Of a DNA stretch of 64,000 nucleotides, positions 11,961-44,301 are shown in pieces; the first letter of the stretch is position 1; every line of letters starts with the position of its first letter. Source of the DNA: Chamaelirium japonicum (taxonomy: Eukaryota > Streptophyta > Magnoliopsida > Liliales > Melanthiaceae); the NCBI GenBank assembly GCA_947650365.1, contig OX393551.1, positions 59,773,744-59,837,743 on the forward strand, written 5' to 3'. Under the pieces are notes generated by a model. That model had not been told where the DNA came from, searched no databases, and saw only the letters and a program-made list of their open reading frames with translations. The translations under genes were made by a program, and so were the position numbers.

Positions 11961-12241
11961 CTTTATCATCTCTTTTTCTCCAAGTTCGGTAAAGAGAAAA
12001 AGGGTTGTAAATGGACCTGGGAAGTTAAGGCCCATTCGTCGAGCCCAACATGGGCCCAAGCTATCATAGCCTTTGTGCTAGGTTGGTCTCAAACTTTCAA
12101 GCCCAAAAGTATTTCGTGCCGAGTATGGGCAACCTTAACCAGACCCAAAGACAGAATATTATTCTTTCTTCCTTTTGTACCAATTATATTAAATTTTTTA
12201 TATATCTACTTTGCTAGGAATCTTCACATATGTATTTTTAA
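11961..12241. other. No gene recognised
   Basis: Contains several GGGCCCA/AAGCCC words and an AT-rich right half. No feature assigned. Confidence 0.5.
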
Positions 12242-12599
12242 CTAGTGCATTGGGCACGTGTGTTGCACGTGCAACAATTGCTGATATATGGATCTTTTTA
12301 TATGTACACAAATTAAAAATAGTCAGGATATGGGTATATATAGGAACTCTACCTGGTAGTGTACGTATGGGTATAGAAACTCTACCCTAGTAACTTTTGG
12401 ATATGGGTACCTTAATACTTTTTACGAGGCTTGGGTAAAATATGGGTATATGAACTCTATCCGATTAATTGTCATGTATGGGTATGGGTACCTCAATACC
12501 TATATTTGACACTCAAAACCCGATTGTCTCTCTAACTTGTGTAGATAATACAGTATGACAGATATATAGTGTACATATATATACCGAAATATGGTATGG
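12242..12599 (-). mobile_element. Helitron-like 3' end (minus strand)
   Basis: On the minus strand the sequence runs through a hairpin (GCACGTG, loop TGTT, CACGTGC at plus 12254-12272). Eight bases later it ends in CTAG at 12245-12242 and is followed by T. A short GC-rich hairpin some 8-12 bases before CTRR, with insertion before T, is the Helitron 3' signature. The 5' end (TC...) would lie to the right but was not identified. ATGGGTAT words fill 12320-12500 and recur inverted near 12760-12990, so that region is probably part of the same unit. Confidence 0.5.
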
Positions 12600-13895
12600 A
12601 TATTACGGTCCTAACCCTTGTGTTTGTTTTCATGACATATGATTCAAAAGACTTGGTGTGGATTAATATATAATGTGAAGGGTATGGGAACTAATGAAAA
12701 AGGATGGAAGAACGTAGGGACACAAAAGTGCGGATTTATCTGGGGGGTGTGGATTCCTATACCCATACCCTACCCAAACCTTGTTCGACTCATATCCATA
12801 CCATACCCAAACTTTGTAGAAACCTTGTACAACCCATACCCATGCCTGAAAGTACATTTATATCCATATATGTACCAGATGCTTCGGGTCGGGGTCGGGT
12901 CACAAGTTAGAGGGGTAATTGGGTTTTGGGTATGGATATTGGGGTATTCATACCCATACCCGAAAGTTAATCAGGTAGAGTTCCAACAATGTCCATATCC
13001 TACCCAAACATTTTCCTTGATGTTGTTTTAAAACGTAGAATTAAGAAGGATAAAATGGGGAACCAAATATAGGATGGAAGAAAGAAAGATTCAATTGATT
13101 AGTGGCAAGAAGAGAAGGGCAAAATGGGAAACAAAAAGTAGGATGGGAGATAGAATGGGTTAGTGGGATTTATTCCCATAATAGCCCTTGATTTTTTAAA
13201 TGGATAAATAAGACTCAATTGATTAGTGGCAAAAGGGTAATATTCTTATATGGTATTTGTGATTTGTGTAAGGATAGAATGGGTAGGGCAAAAATGGCAT
13301 ATTATGGTCCTAAACCTTGTGTTTGTTATAAGATTCAATGATTAGTGGTAAGAAGAGAAGGACAAAATGGAAAACAAAAAGTAGCATGGAAGATAGAATG
13401 GGTTAGTGGGATTTATTCCCATAACAGCCCTTTGTTTTTTAAATGGATAAATATGACTCAATTGATTAGTGGCAAAAGGGTAATATTCTTAGATGATATT
13501 TGTGATTTGTGTAAGGATAGAATGGGTAGAGCAAAAATGGCATAAGGGCAAAATGGGAAACATAAAGTAGGATGGAAGATACAATGGGTTAGTGGGATTT
13601 ATTCTTATAATAGCCCTTGGTTTCTTAAATAGATAAATAAAACTCAATTGATTAGTGGCAAAAGGGTAATATTCTTAGATGATATTTGTGATTTGTATAA
13701 GGATATAATGGGTAGGGCAAAAATGGCATATTACGGTCCTAATCCTTGTATAGTGTTTGTTTTCATGACATAAGATTCAAAAGACTTGGTGTGGATTAAT
13801 ATATAATGTGAAGGGTAAAATGGAAACTAATGAAAAAGGATGGAAGGAGTAAGGACACAAAAGTGCAGATTTATCTTGGGGGGGTGTGGATAACT
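12600..13895 (+). repeat. Nested direct repeats, ~150 bp flanking copies around ~200-230 bp tandem units
   Basis: A segment of about 150 bp starting near ATTACGGTCCTAA and ending GGGGTGTGGATAA-like is present at about 12603-12752 and again at about 13731-13890. Between them, a unit of about 200-230 bp starting GATTAGTGGCAA and containing GGTTAGTGGGATTTATTC is repeated about three times (near 13100, 13340 and 13545). No open frame is conserved through the copies. Confidence 0.8.
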
Positions 13896-14672
13896 AACAT
13901 AGTTCAATTCCCCCTTTTCTCTTTGTCAAATGATTAAGAGAAAAAAGAAAATTTAGACATGGACCATGCTAAATATCCGGGCTTGACTTGGGCATGAGTT
14001 TGGGCTTGAGGTTCATGGGAAATTTTTGAGTTGGGTTAGGGCCAAGCCCAAAATATCTAATTCAGACTCGAACCAGGACTAGGTTCGAGCATACTCTGAC
14101 AAGTTTGGCTTGGGCTTAGGCTTGGGGTGGCACGATCGGAACCCTACCCATTCACAGCCCTAAATGGATGTCTAATTTGACAGTCAAGAGAACAACATTT
14201 TACGGATCATTTGATAAATGAAATTATTGTAGCAAACCTCTATATGCACTCTGTCAACTGGCAAATTGATACTTTTGCTGGAGACGAATTGATATTCTTT
14301 ATTGGAGACGAATTGGAGGGACAATTGTTATTTGGAGGGAGGGAAAACGGTGGGGGAATTGTTGTAGCATGTGCTTTTATGAAGGAACTTGGTACAATAT
14401 TGAAAATATGCTTGTCCTTTAGCTAATATAGCATCTGCTGAAAGGACTTAAGCCTAAGTCTCCAAAAAATAAAGGAAAAATCTATTCATACCCGAAAAAT
14501 CAGTAATTAGCCCCCATTTTTAACAAACTTTAACACACCCCAATTTTTTTAATCATACCCCATTTCTATCCCAAAAATACCGTTTCCCCTTACACCTCAC
14601 CTTGAATACACCCCAGTTAAATGACCCACTATACTTTGATCATACCCTATTTCCTTTAGATGTTGAAGCCCC
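13896..14672. repeat. GGGCTTG word region (13975-14165), otherwise unassigned
   Basis: GGGCTTGACTTGGGC, TTGGGCTTGAGG and GGCTTGGGCTTAGGC words occupy 13975-14130. The segment ends in CATTCACAGCCCTA at 14163, the inverse of a common hAT-style terminus TAGGGCTGTGAATG. No matching left terminus or 8-bp duplication was found. The short open frame at 14211-14426 has no recognisable content. Confidence 0.4.
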
Positions 14673-14677
14673 ATGAG

Positions 14678-14766
<89 letters not shown>
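14673..14766. repeat. (GA)n microsatellite
   Basis: About 45 GA dinucleotides with a short imperfect start. The open frames here are Arg-Glu or Leu-Ser repeats. Confidence 0.97.
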
Positions 14767-14768
<2 letters not shown>

Positions 14769-15716
14769 CTTCCCCCATTGCTGAGGGGGTTTGATTTTAT
14801 TTGGAGGAATCCGATTAGGGGAAGTGGGCCTTCGAGGCCCGTTGCCGCCTATGGAGGAATCAGATCGGGGGGAAGTAGGATCTTCGAGACCCGTTGTCGA
14901 TACCGCCGCCATTGATGCCACAACCATGTCATCGCCACCGCTCAATTCCTTCCCAATTGCAGTCGATGTCCTTTATTCAAAATGTTTTGTTTTAAGTTTT
15001 AATTGTATGTAGGGTATAAGATAAGGGTAGAAATGGCATTTAAAAAATTATGAGTAAGTTACTATGAAACAGTCGGGAGACGAGGGACTAGTTACAGATT
15101 TTTGGGGTATGAAAAAAATTTCTCAAAAAAAAACGGCCATTGGCGACATGCCCGTGACTACCAACGGCATTGACATTTTAATATCAATTGAAATAGTTCG
15201 ATGACTAGTGGACATATAAAATTTTCATTTAGCAATTGTTTTTGGGAAAATTATTTTTGGGAAAAGCCCGAATGCCGCAAAGAGGGAAGTAATTTACAGA
15301 GAGAACTCCAATTGTTGGAATATTCTAGGCTACTATAAGTTGGGTTAGTCATGAGGAACTTTGGGGAACCATGGAGTACCTCATTAGTTGTTTGGGGAAC
15401 TTTGGAATGGCATTTCAAATCCCCCATCCGTCGTATTAGAAACAATTCGAAGAAATTCGGGAGGGTAAGTTCTCAAAGTAAGAACTTCAAAGTTCCTATA
15501 TGTATAAACACACCCATTTTCTAGTTCCATGTGGATAGGTAGAATTGATAGCCATCCAAGACCACCACCAAATGCCATAGAAGGCCTGCAATATTCGACG
15601 AGCACCATCGTCCAGTAAGTATCAGTGCCACCAGCTGTTGGTGGTCGACACCACCCACCACCTTCACCCCCATAGTGCGATGGACTTTTACCAAAGTCCG
15701 TGGAAACTTTAAGTTA
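14767..15716. other. No gene recognised
   Basis: Short open frames on both strands without domains. The right part (15630-15716) leads directly into a PIF/Harbinger-like element. Confidence 0.5.
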
Positions 15717-16434
15717 GGGGCTGTTAGTCAATTGTGATTTTAAAATCATTTATTTAGGAGTTCGTGGACTTGCGGTCTTTGAGAGTCCGCGGACTTTTTT
15801 TAAAGAGTCTAGGTTTTTTTAGGAGTCGACAGACTTTTTTGAGAAGTCCACGGTCTCATAAATCCCTTTTTTAGAAGTTCACGTGGGATTTTTGTTGTGG
15901 ACTTAGACATAAAATTCCATTTGAGTAACACATTTGAAGAACAATTTTTATGAATTTTGAAGGCCTAATACGAAAAGTATTAATACGTTCATTAAAAAAA
16001 TGTACAAGAACAAAGAATCAAAATTAAGCTCGATTTAATTAACATTGCCTCTGCCATCCAAGATTCCCTCACCACGTTGTATAATTAGTTTGACCAATTT
16101 TTACATAAGTCAAATGGTAAAAAAAAAATTAATATCAAAGATTTTAGTAATTTTACATATAGAAATTGTAATTTTTTTATAAATAAGATCATATTTCAAA
16201 CAAGATTACCAATTGTATCACGCCAAAAGACTTTAGCATACCATCAACCAAGGAGGTTATTTCCACAAGTAACATACAAATTGGAAGTAGCATACTAATC
16301 AAAATAATGAGTCCAATATATGATTGAGGATGCAGGCGTCACGACGGAGCCGGATGGGTGTCGCGATTGGCACCGGATGGGCATTACGATCGGAGCCGGA
16401 TGGGCGTCGTGATCGGAACCGGATGGATCCAGAG

Positions 16435-16500
<66 letters not shown>

Positions 16501-17015
16501 GTATTTTGTTCCGACCGGAGGGTGGGGGGGGGCGAAGGGAGAGGGTGGTCGAGAGGGGTTGGGTATACCCAAAGAGAAGAAGGGAGATAGAGAGATACCT
16601 GGAAGAAGAGAATGAGGGTTGCTGGGGATCCGACGTTGGCTTCCACGATTACGAGCATGGGTGCTAGGGTTCCGGAAGATGCCGATGATACCTTTCAAAA
16701 AAAGAGTCTCACGTAGGGGATTTAAAATTCCACCTTTGAGGTGGAACTTTGGATGGGCAAAAAATATATATACTTGGGTTTGTAAATCCCTTTTGTTATG
16801 AAGTCATGGACTTGTACCATGATTATTGACTAACGCCTAACTTAGGAGTCCAAGGTCATAAAATATTGACTAATGCCTGGATCAGGAGTTCACGTTGTGA
16901 ACTCCGCAACCACTAACGTTTAAATCTACAATACCACAAAGAAGTTCAGAACCACTACTGATGTAATCCTAAATACAAGGAACTCTTCACCAAATCCTAA
17001 TTGACTAACACCCCC
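15717..17015. mobile_element. PIF/Harbinger-like non-autonomous element (TSD TTA)
   Basis: The left end reads GGGGCTGTTAGTCAATTG at 15717. The right end at 17015 reads TAATTGACTAACACCCCC, its imperfect inverse. Each end is flanked by TTA (15714-15716 and 17016-17018). TTA duplication and G-rich termini fit the PIF/Harbinger superfamily. Next to the ends are GAGTCCGCGGACTT and AGTCCACGG-type words. The 1.3-kb body contains a (CT)n tract and no transposase, so it would depend on an autonomous relative. Confidence 0.7.
16438..16497. repeat. (CT)n microsatellite
   Basis: About 30 CT dinucleotides within the PIF/Harbinger-like element. The frames across it are artefacts. Confidence 0.97.
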
Positions 17016-17018
17016 TTA

Positions 17019-18107
17019 ATGAACTCAAAGCCCATGAGAGTTCCTAGGAATCTGTCACTTTCAAGTTCCCCTGAAGAGTCTCCAATGACAGCAAGTTTGC
17101 CCTACATTACGACTTAACATAGATAGTACTCGTACGTTGTGTTGTACGGTCAAAGGACAGGGTGCTAGAGCAAGGGCTCAAATAGGTCAGGAGATCAAAA
17201 CCGGGGGAAAGCAACAACTGCTATTTATTAATTCCATAATCCTGTGAATTTGACATCAACGGCCAGGATTCGCACGTGCAAACAAGGCACAACAGCCTTG
17301 AGGGAAAGTTCCCTCCAACATGCGAGAGAGGAAGTACATTGACCTTGAATGAGGCATGCAATTAGTTGTAAGATGGAGAGGTTCACTAAGTGAAAAAACC
17401 AAAGAAAGAAAGGATGACAAGTGGGGTATACTGATTTTCTTTCTCAACCGAAAATGCGATTCGACAAATCCGATAGCCAACCTTCATATATGGCATGATC
17501 AAAACCGTCCGTTCAACCCAGCCCAGGCAAAGGCACAGCTGTGTTCGGGTGCCACGTAAGAAGGTTGGCTATGGGTCTGGCTATAGGGTTGGTTGAATAG
17601 CATTGCTCAATCACTCCTCTTATACTGTTATACTAAATCAACATATAAACACAAGTTCATATGCATGCATGCATAATTAAGCAGACCTAATCATGAGTTT
17701 AAACCTAATCAAATGCTTGTTAGATCTTACCCGAAATCTTAAAGTTCAGAAACTAATTCCACTTCCTTGAATTCACAAAATAATCAAAGCCAGAGAGACA
17801 ATTCCCTCGAATCCGAAACTCTCAACAAAATTTCCAGATTACTGAACACGGATTCTCAAAAAACGATTAGGCAGAAAGATGGAATGGAGTTGATGCATTT
17901 GTAACACAAAAAGAAATACTTAGCTCCATAATACAACCAGTTCATACATATACTTTGATTTCCTGATAAAAATAAGGCAGCCCTCAAAAATGGCCGAAAA
18001 AAGCCAAGCAGCCAAAAGATAATACCCCTCTGTTGTTTGAAGCACTAGTATCACTTTACAATAGCCAAACGACTTGCCTTTCCAAAACTCTAGGACTAGA
18101 ATTCAAC
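17019..18107 (-). other. 3' flank of the HMG-box gene, no separate gene seen
   Basis: Sequence between the PIF/Harbinger-like element and the HMG-box stop codon. The part nearest 18107 should include the 3' untranslated region. I did not find a convincing minus-strand AATAAA close to the stop. The short open frames at 17256-17560 have no domain. Confidence 0.45.
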
Positions 18108-39363
<21,256 letters not shown>

Positions 39364-39463
39364 TAAAAAGCTGCCGATCGAGCTCTAAAGAAGCCCCCCT
39401 TCAGAGCTCCATTCGGGCTTCGCCTTCCTTTCTATGCGCAGAGACGGGGAAAAAAAGGAGCTG

Positions 39464-39476
39464 AATAGTATATATG
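39464..39476 (-). promoter_or_regulatory. Probable TATA box of the HMG-box gene
   Basis: On the minus strand TACATATATACTA lies about 100 bases upstream of the ATG at 39363. GC-rich sequence follows. The position suits a core promoter with a short 5' untranslated region; transcript evidence is lacking. Confidence 0.5.
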
Positions 39477-39689
39477 TAGCCCCCCAGCCAACCCACTTCT
39501 ACCCGGTTGCCAATGTAAACGGCAACGGACCGGTCACCACGGTCACACGGTGGTAGGTGCTCTCTGTGGCTGCGGTGCATTAGAACCGGATGCAACAGGT
39601 CAAAGGAGTGGTATATCAAAAAGGCAGAGTAGCGATATCATATAGAGAAATTAAGGGGGGAGAATAAGAAAATATTACCCGCCTCTCTT

Positions 39690-39872
39690 TCCCGAAGGTT
39701 GCTAACGTGCACCCGGTGCGGCGAGCGGGCTGTAAATATCAAGGAACTGGTCCTGAAGAAGGAGCGCACTAACCTCCGGCGCATGTTAGAGATGCTCGCT
39801 AGTTTTCAAAAAGTTCCCGCGGAGCTCGAAAAGTCGGGGCGGGGACGGGGGCCGTCGAGCTCCCGCTAATGG
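39690..39872 (+). other. Possible short coding fragment (CTRC, then charged helix)
   Basis: A forward frame reads LLTCTRCGERAVNIKELVLK then ERTNLRRMLEMLASFQKVPA and stops at TAA near 39870. A CX2C pair followed by a charged amphipathic stretch is suggestive, and the area is GC-rich like exon 1 of the neighbouring gene. No start codon or clear splice sites and no family recognised. It could be promoter-proximal noncoding sequence of the HMG-box gene. Confidence 0.2.
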
Positions 39873-40375
39873 GGCGGAGACGCGTGTACGGGAATCCGCA
39901 GCGACGCCTCTGGCATCACCGTACGTACGGCGGGGTGGGCGGCTGGCCGTAGCTGGCAGCAGGAGCGGCAGTGAGATGACGGTTTTTCTCGGGGGTGGAG
40001 TCGGCGGACGAAACGACGGGAACGCTCCTCCTGCGGCCATGAAAACCACCGAAGAGTCCGCCGTGTATCTGGCCGGATTCTTCTGCTATACCTTATCCTC
40101 CATTGTACAGTTGATCAACTGATGGAAGAAAGAGATTTGTTTAGGGAAGTTTTATTCACGCCCCAAAATTACTATCTTTTACCCAGCTTGCCCCTGGTTT
40201 TTCCCTTTGGGGGGGGGGGGTATAACCTCCATACTCCACTACCTCCTTGTCGGTATGTCCGTCACCGGCATACCTCTGAAGTCTCTACCGTACGTTCACT
40301 TCCGATGGCACGGTAAAAAAAATCCTATGATAAAGACCTGCGACGAAAACGATTTACCTATCAAAAAATTGTAAG
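39873..40375. other. No gene recognised; GC-rich left half
   Basis: GC-rich to about 40050, with an 87-residue minus-strand frame (40049-39786) rich in Pro and Arg that lacks a domain. A G12 run lies at 40208-40219. The right half is AT-rich. Confidence 0.45.
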
Positions 40376-41515
40376 TGATGTGCGTTACACAATCAAAACT
40401 ATTAATAAAACTAATCTACATGTGCATACACATGTGTTCACGTAAATCGAACACCCTAACGGTAATATAGCGATGTGAAAATCTATCAAGCATGCAATTG
40501 AAATCTACGATAGATCTATGTGTTGTAGTATTGTATACATTCGTGTGGATCTTTTAACAGTAGATGATTGTCTTTCTTGTCGGTAGAGACGGAAAATCGC
40601 CCGTGAAAAAAACGACGGTACGCGAGAGGATAAAGTCTTCTTCGTTCACCCGATCTCACACGATGCACGTAGGGGTGGGACTTGGACGGGTCTGACCCGA
40701 ACCAAACCCGCCCAACCCGAACAATAGACAAACATGGGTAAAGCAAGTTAAAAACTTGGACAGGCTTGTACAAAAAAAGATTAACCCAATTTCAATTTGG
40801 ACATGTTTGGGCATCATCTTTCCCAACCCGAGGAACCCAAAGGACCTGAGTAGACGAGTATAGTGGCATACATGCTTGTAGGGCGGCTGTTGTTGATTCA
40901 TTACCACAACCATTCGATAGATGTTTTAGAGAATTAGAGAAAGAGAGTATGTGGTATTGGCTGATTTTATCTTTTATAGCGGTGGTAATTGTTGGTTAAT
41001 AGAAACTTTTTTCTTTTTGTTTTCGTTTTAAGGGATTAGGAATTTCTATTTATCATGAACAAATTAAACCCGTCCAACCTGAACAACCCGCCCATTTTTT
41101 ACCTAATTGGGCAACCCGAGCAACCTAACATGGACAAGCACGGGTTGAGGTTCCACGGGAAAAATAGGTTGAGGTATGTGTAGGTCGGGTTGGGCATGGT
41201 ACACCCTTCAACCAGCCCAAGTCCAACCCCTAGATGCACAACACGCTACCAAAGGATCTCTGAGTGCCTCCTTACGATAGCCCTTCTTCGTCTTAGAATC
41301 ATCATGCGAAGAAGTCGCGACAGAGTCCGAACCCAAATGGCACACGCAAGAGGGAGACAGTAGGAGAAGAATAGAAGAGAGAGGGTTAGGGCAAGCACTA
41401 GGCCGGCCCCCCCTCTCCCCTTGCTCTTTGATAGAGATCGGCCCCTAGCTTGTGTATGCAAGTTGCTAGGGCCAGCCCCTAGCTTGCATGTGCAAGTTGC
41501 TAGGGCCGACCCCCT
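40376..41515 (-). repeat. Angela-like Copia LTR fragment, minus strand, split by a hAT-like element
   Basis: Read on the minus strand, GAGGCACTCAGAGATCC (41260 region), GTGCATCGTGTGAGATCGGG (about 40670 downwards) and GTAACGCACA (about 40390) match the 2.3-kb LTRs at 44606-46916 and 52299-54615 in the same order. About 20% or more of the positions differ. It is truncated at both ends. A short CTAGCTTGYRTRTGCAAGTTGCTAGGGCC segment is duplicated at 41440-41510. Confidence 0.75.
40670..41232. mobile_element. hAT-like element with CCCGACCC/GGGTTGGGC words
   Basis: 563 bp. Left terminus TAGGGGTGGGACTTGG, right terminus CCAAGTCCAACCCCTA. Flanks are GATGCACG (40662-40669) and GATGCACA (41233-41240), 7 of 8 identical. 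CCCGCCCAACCCGAAC and GGGTTGGGCATGG words repeat inside each end. The centre is AT-rich. The target sequence is rejoined in the paralogous LTR, where GTGCATC is continuous. Confidence 0.9.
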
Positions 41516-41716
41516 ATTGTAGCTCGTATGTTCTGAGCGTAGATTTTTTGTATTAACATTAATAAAGATGACTTTGGTTATTATTTTAATTAGAATATTG
41601 CTTTAGTATATGTTAATTCATATGTAATAAGGACCCTAGGGAACAAAGTAGGCCACTGACGTGCATGGTGGTGTTGTAGCTCGTGTGCCCTGAGTGTGGA
41701 TTTTTTGTACTAACTA
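41516..41716 (+). repeat. Direct repeat of ~40 bp beside the Tat LTR
   Basis: TGTAGCTCGTATGTTCTGAG... at about 41517 and TGTAGCTCGTGTGCCCTGAG... at 41674 share about 40 bases including GATTTTTTGTA. The second copy runs straight into the inferred LTR start. Confidence 0.7.
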
Positions 41717-43348
41717 TGGGGGGGAAAACTCGACGGCCACACCCGATCGGCAGATGGAGCTGGACACTCTCCATCGCCTTCCTGCAGTACCTGCAAAAAG
41801 ACCGAGGTTTACCTCCGAGCCAAGGTCCCTCCGACGCTCAAGTCAAGGAAGGGAGAGATGTGTAGTGTGGTAGTGGATCCGGAAGCGAATTACCTCTTTT
41901 GGATTTCAATCCCCTTGAGTTGCTTATTGCTTATCGAGAGTTCAAATTGCTTATCTGCCCATGCAGTGACGGGGTTTCTTTTATAGACTTTATTCGCATA
42001 TGTGCACAATTACTGCAGTCTGTCCTCCAATGATCTCGGGTCTGTTACGGTGGATCCCCTCCGATCGGACGTCATTCAAATCTTCCTTCTATGTTCCCGT
42101 GGATCATGGGTGTTATACCTCATCGCGGGTAACCTATGACCCCGACGGGCGAGATTTCCTCCGAATCGCCCAGCCTGGCATGTATCCCGGCAGTTATGGT
42201 GTTTTCTGATCTTTCCTCGCTCGATGGCGGTTCTTCGACGTTGATCTGGTCGGGCCAGCCGTGTGGTCGGGTAGCTGATCCAGCACCACAACCTACCCTT
42301 CTTCTCCCCCGACCTAGCTTCCATCGAGGAGCTCGGGTTCCTCTGATCTCCTCCCCAGGCTCAATCTTCTGCTAATAGAGCAGCTCGTGGGCCGGGTCTG
42401 GTAGACTTGGGCCCGGTTCATGCCATCGGGTCCCACATATCTCCATGCTAGACCAGACTGGGTTGTCCAATGGTACACGTGTCATCATCTGGTAGGCTTG
42501 GTAGAAAACCCCTTCTACAAAAGTCCCCTTTCGGTCCTTGGTCTCTAGATCATAGGCCAAAAGTCCTCTTCGCTAGGATTTCGCCACTCGTTCTGGGTCA
42601 GAGCGATGGCTCGGTGACGTAACGAGTGATCATCATTGTTTTGGCCATGGGGGCTGCACTTTCTTCATCATTAAATGCAGAATTCAACTGTCGAGGTGGT
42701 GAACTTCCCGGCCGTTGGATCTTTATCTTTCAACACCCAGGATTTCTCGGACATATTGACTCTTGTCGATTCCGAAAAATGAGCGACATTTTAGCGCTTC
42801 AAATATCTCTTCTTGGCGAGAGATCAGGACGCCTAATCCTCTTCGTCATATTTCCTTCTTCTTCGTCTTCTCCCACCCTTCTGCAAACCTCATATTCGTA
42901 CGGTAATGGCTCGTTGTTTAGACCTTTCGATGCTTTCTCCGGAGGAGCAGCTCTTCGTATTGAAGGGGGAGTTCCCTTTCCTCAATCAATGCGACGTGTG
43001 ACCCACTGACATCACCACCTCCGCTGAACCTGGTCATACCATCATATTTGGTAGCCAGCTGTGCGCCGGACTGTCCTTGCCACTGAGACCTTTCTCAGGG
43101 TTACTTCTGTCTTTCCTCCACCTCTACCCTCGTCAATTAGGTGGGAACTCCTGGCGGATTCTTCACTGCTGCGATGTTCTCCATGCTTAGGGGGTAGCGG
43201 TCACTCTTGACTAGTTTTTCAACAAATTCATTATGAAGTGGGTTCAGCTCCACGGAGTCACGGGGGTGTACTTCAGTAGTCACGGCGATGCAGCCCCGGT
43301 CTTTGACAGTGTGGGTGCAAATTTTGGCAAGGAGTCTACAAAACACGG

Positions 43349-43676
43349 GACCCACCGGCCCTGCCTGGTGGGCCCACGAAGACTACCGCGGGACCCACCG
43401 GCCCTGCTTGATGGGCCCACGAAGACTACCGCAGGACCCACCGGCCCTGCCTGGTGGGCCCACGAAGACTACCGCGGGACCCACCGGCCCTGCCTGGTGC
43501 GCCCACGAAGACCACCGCGGGACCCACCGGCCCTGCTTGGTGGGCCCACGAAGACCACCGCGGGACCCACCGGCCCTGCCTGGTAGGCCCACGAAGACCA
43601 CCGCGGGACCCACCGGCCCTGCCTGGTGGGCCCACGAAGACCACCATGGGACCCACCGGCCCTGCCTGGAGGATCC
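43349..43676 (+). repeat. 43-bp tandem repeat, 8 units, carrying GTGGGCCCAC motifs
   Basis: GACCCACCGG begins at 43349, 43392, 43435, 43478, 43521, 43564, 43607 and 43650, an exact 43-bp period. Most units contain TGGGCCCACGAAGAC. Units 1, 2, 3, 5 and 7 have TGGGCCCAC intact, units 4 and 6 have one change, and unit 8 has lost it. The frames here are open on both strands because the unit contains no stops and 43 is not a multiple of three. It lies about 55 bp upstream of the LTR TATA box. Confidence 0.95.
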
Positions 43677-43729
43677 CCAGATACGACAGTAGAACCCGCC
43701 ATTTATCCCGGAATTCCTCTTCGAGAATT

Positions 43730-43740
43730 CTATAAATAGC
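43730..43740 (+). promoter_or_regulatory. TATA box of the Tat LTR
   Basis: CTATAAATAGC follows the 43-bp repeat array. A transcription start would fall near 43765. Confidence 0.7.
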
Positions 43741-44132
43741 AGACCCTTCGAATGTAAAAGGATCCAATTTTCAGTTCTGAGATCTGATTTCAGAAACCAG
43801 AGCTCAGGAACCTTCTAGACTCCCATCCTTCACCTCTCCTCGATCTTCTTCCTGTCTTTAAAGAGATCGGAGAGGCTTCAGTGATACTCGGTCTGTCGAG
43901 ATCACTTCTAGAAAAGAGTTAGTTAATTCGGGTTGCTCCCTATAGCACGGAGACGTAGGCTTCGGCTGAACTCCGAGATCACCTCTCGTGTCAACTCTCT
44001 GATTGCATCTCTCTCTGTTTGTGTATTAAGAATGGCAGCTCCAATCAACAGATCGAATAACAATCTTCAACTCGAACCTCAATTGACTGGTGCGGCGAAG
44101 TCTTCGGGTCGGCACGAAGATTTTTCCCCACA

Positions 44133-44151
44133 GTTTGGCGCCGTCTGTGGG
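44133..44151 (+). other. Primer-binding site of the Tat element
   Basis: GTTTGGCGCCGTCTGTGGG directly after the LTR end. This TGGCGCCGTCTGTGGG form is typical of Tat-lineage Gypsy elements. Confidence 0.88.
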
Positions 44152-44301
44152 ATTGAACGAGAAGCCAAGTTCGCTCCACAACAACTATCAGATCGGTTAA
44201 ACAGATAACCGATCTAGATAGTCAAACTTCCTAGCCCCTTCGATTGAGCAGACAACCGTTAGGACACCAGCACTCTTGTTGCACCTTTTGCTCTCTACTA
44301 A

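Larger units (their letters stand above)
41717..44132 (+). repeat. 5' LTR of the Tat element (start inferred)
   Basis: The right end CCCCACA at 44132 is fixed by the adjoining PBS. The left end is proposed at TGGGGGGGAAAACTCGACGG because a neighbouring direct repeat stops there, but the 3' LTR is missing and the start may be wrong. U3 contains a CCTCCGAGCC...CCGACGCTCAAGTCAAG segment of the kind seen in Tat LTRs and a 43-bp tandem repeat. The TATA box is at 43730. Confidence 0.55.

Noticed and set aside
9299..12136. 5-bp duplication AACCT/ACCTT as proof of LTR ends at 9299 and 12128
   Set aside because: The match requires shifting the LTR start away from TG and fits equally well by chance.
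13965..14165. hAT-like element with TAGGGCTGTGAATG terminus
   Set aside because: Only the right terminus is seen. No left terminus or 8-bp duplication could be found, so it was kept only as a word-repeat region.
14640..14945. Arg-Glu and Leu-Ser repeat proteins
   Set aside because: Frames through a (GA)n tract, with no non-repeat content of note.
43349..43676. CRISPR-like array
   Set aside because: Regular 43-bp period, but the whole unit repeats with no unique spacers, and the context is a plant LTR.
43233..43767. Pro/Gly-rich proteins of 76-134 residues in several frames and both strands
   Set aside because: All arise from the stop-free 43-bp repeat, which rotates through the frames. Simultaneous openness on both strands argues against coding.
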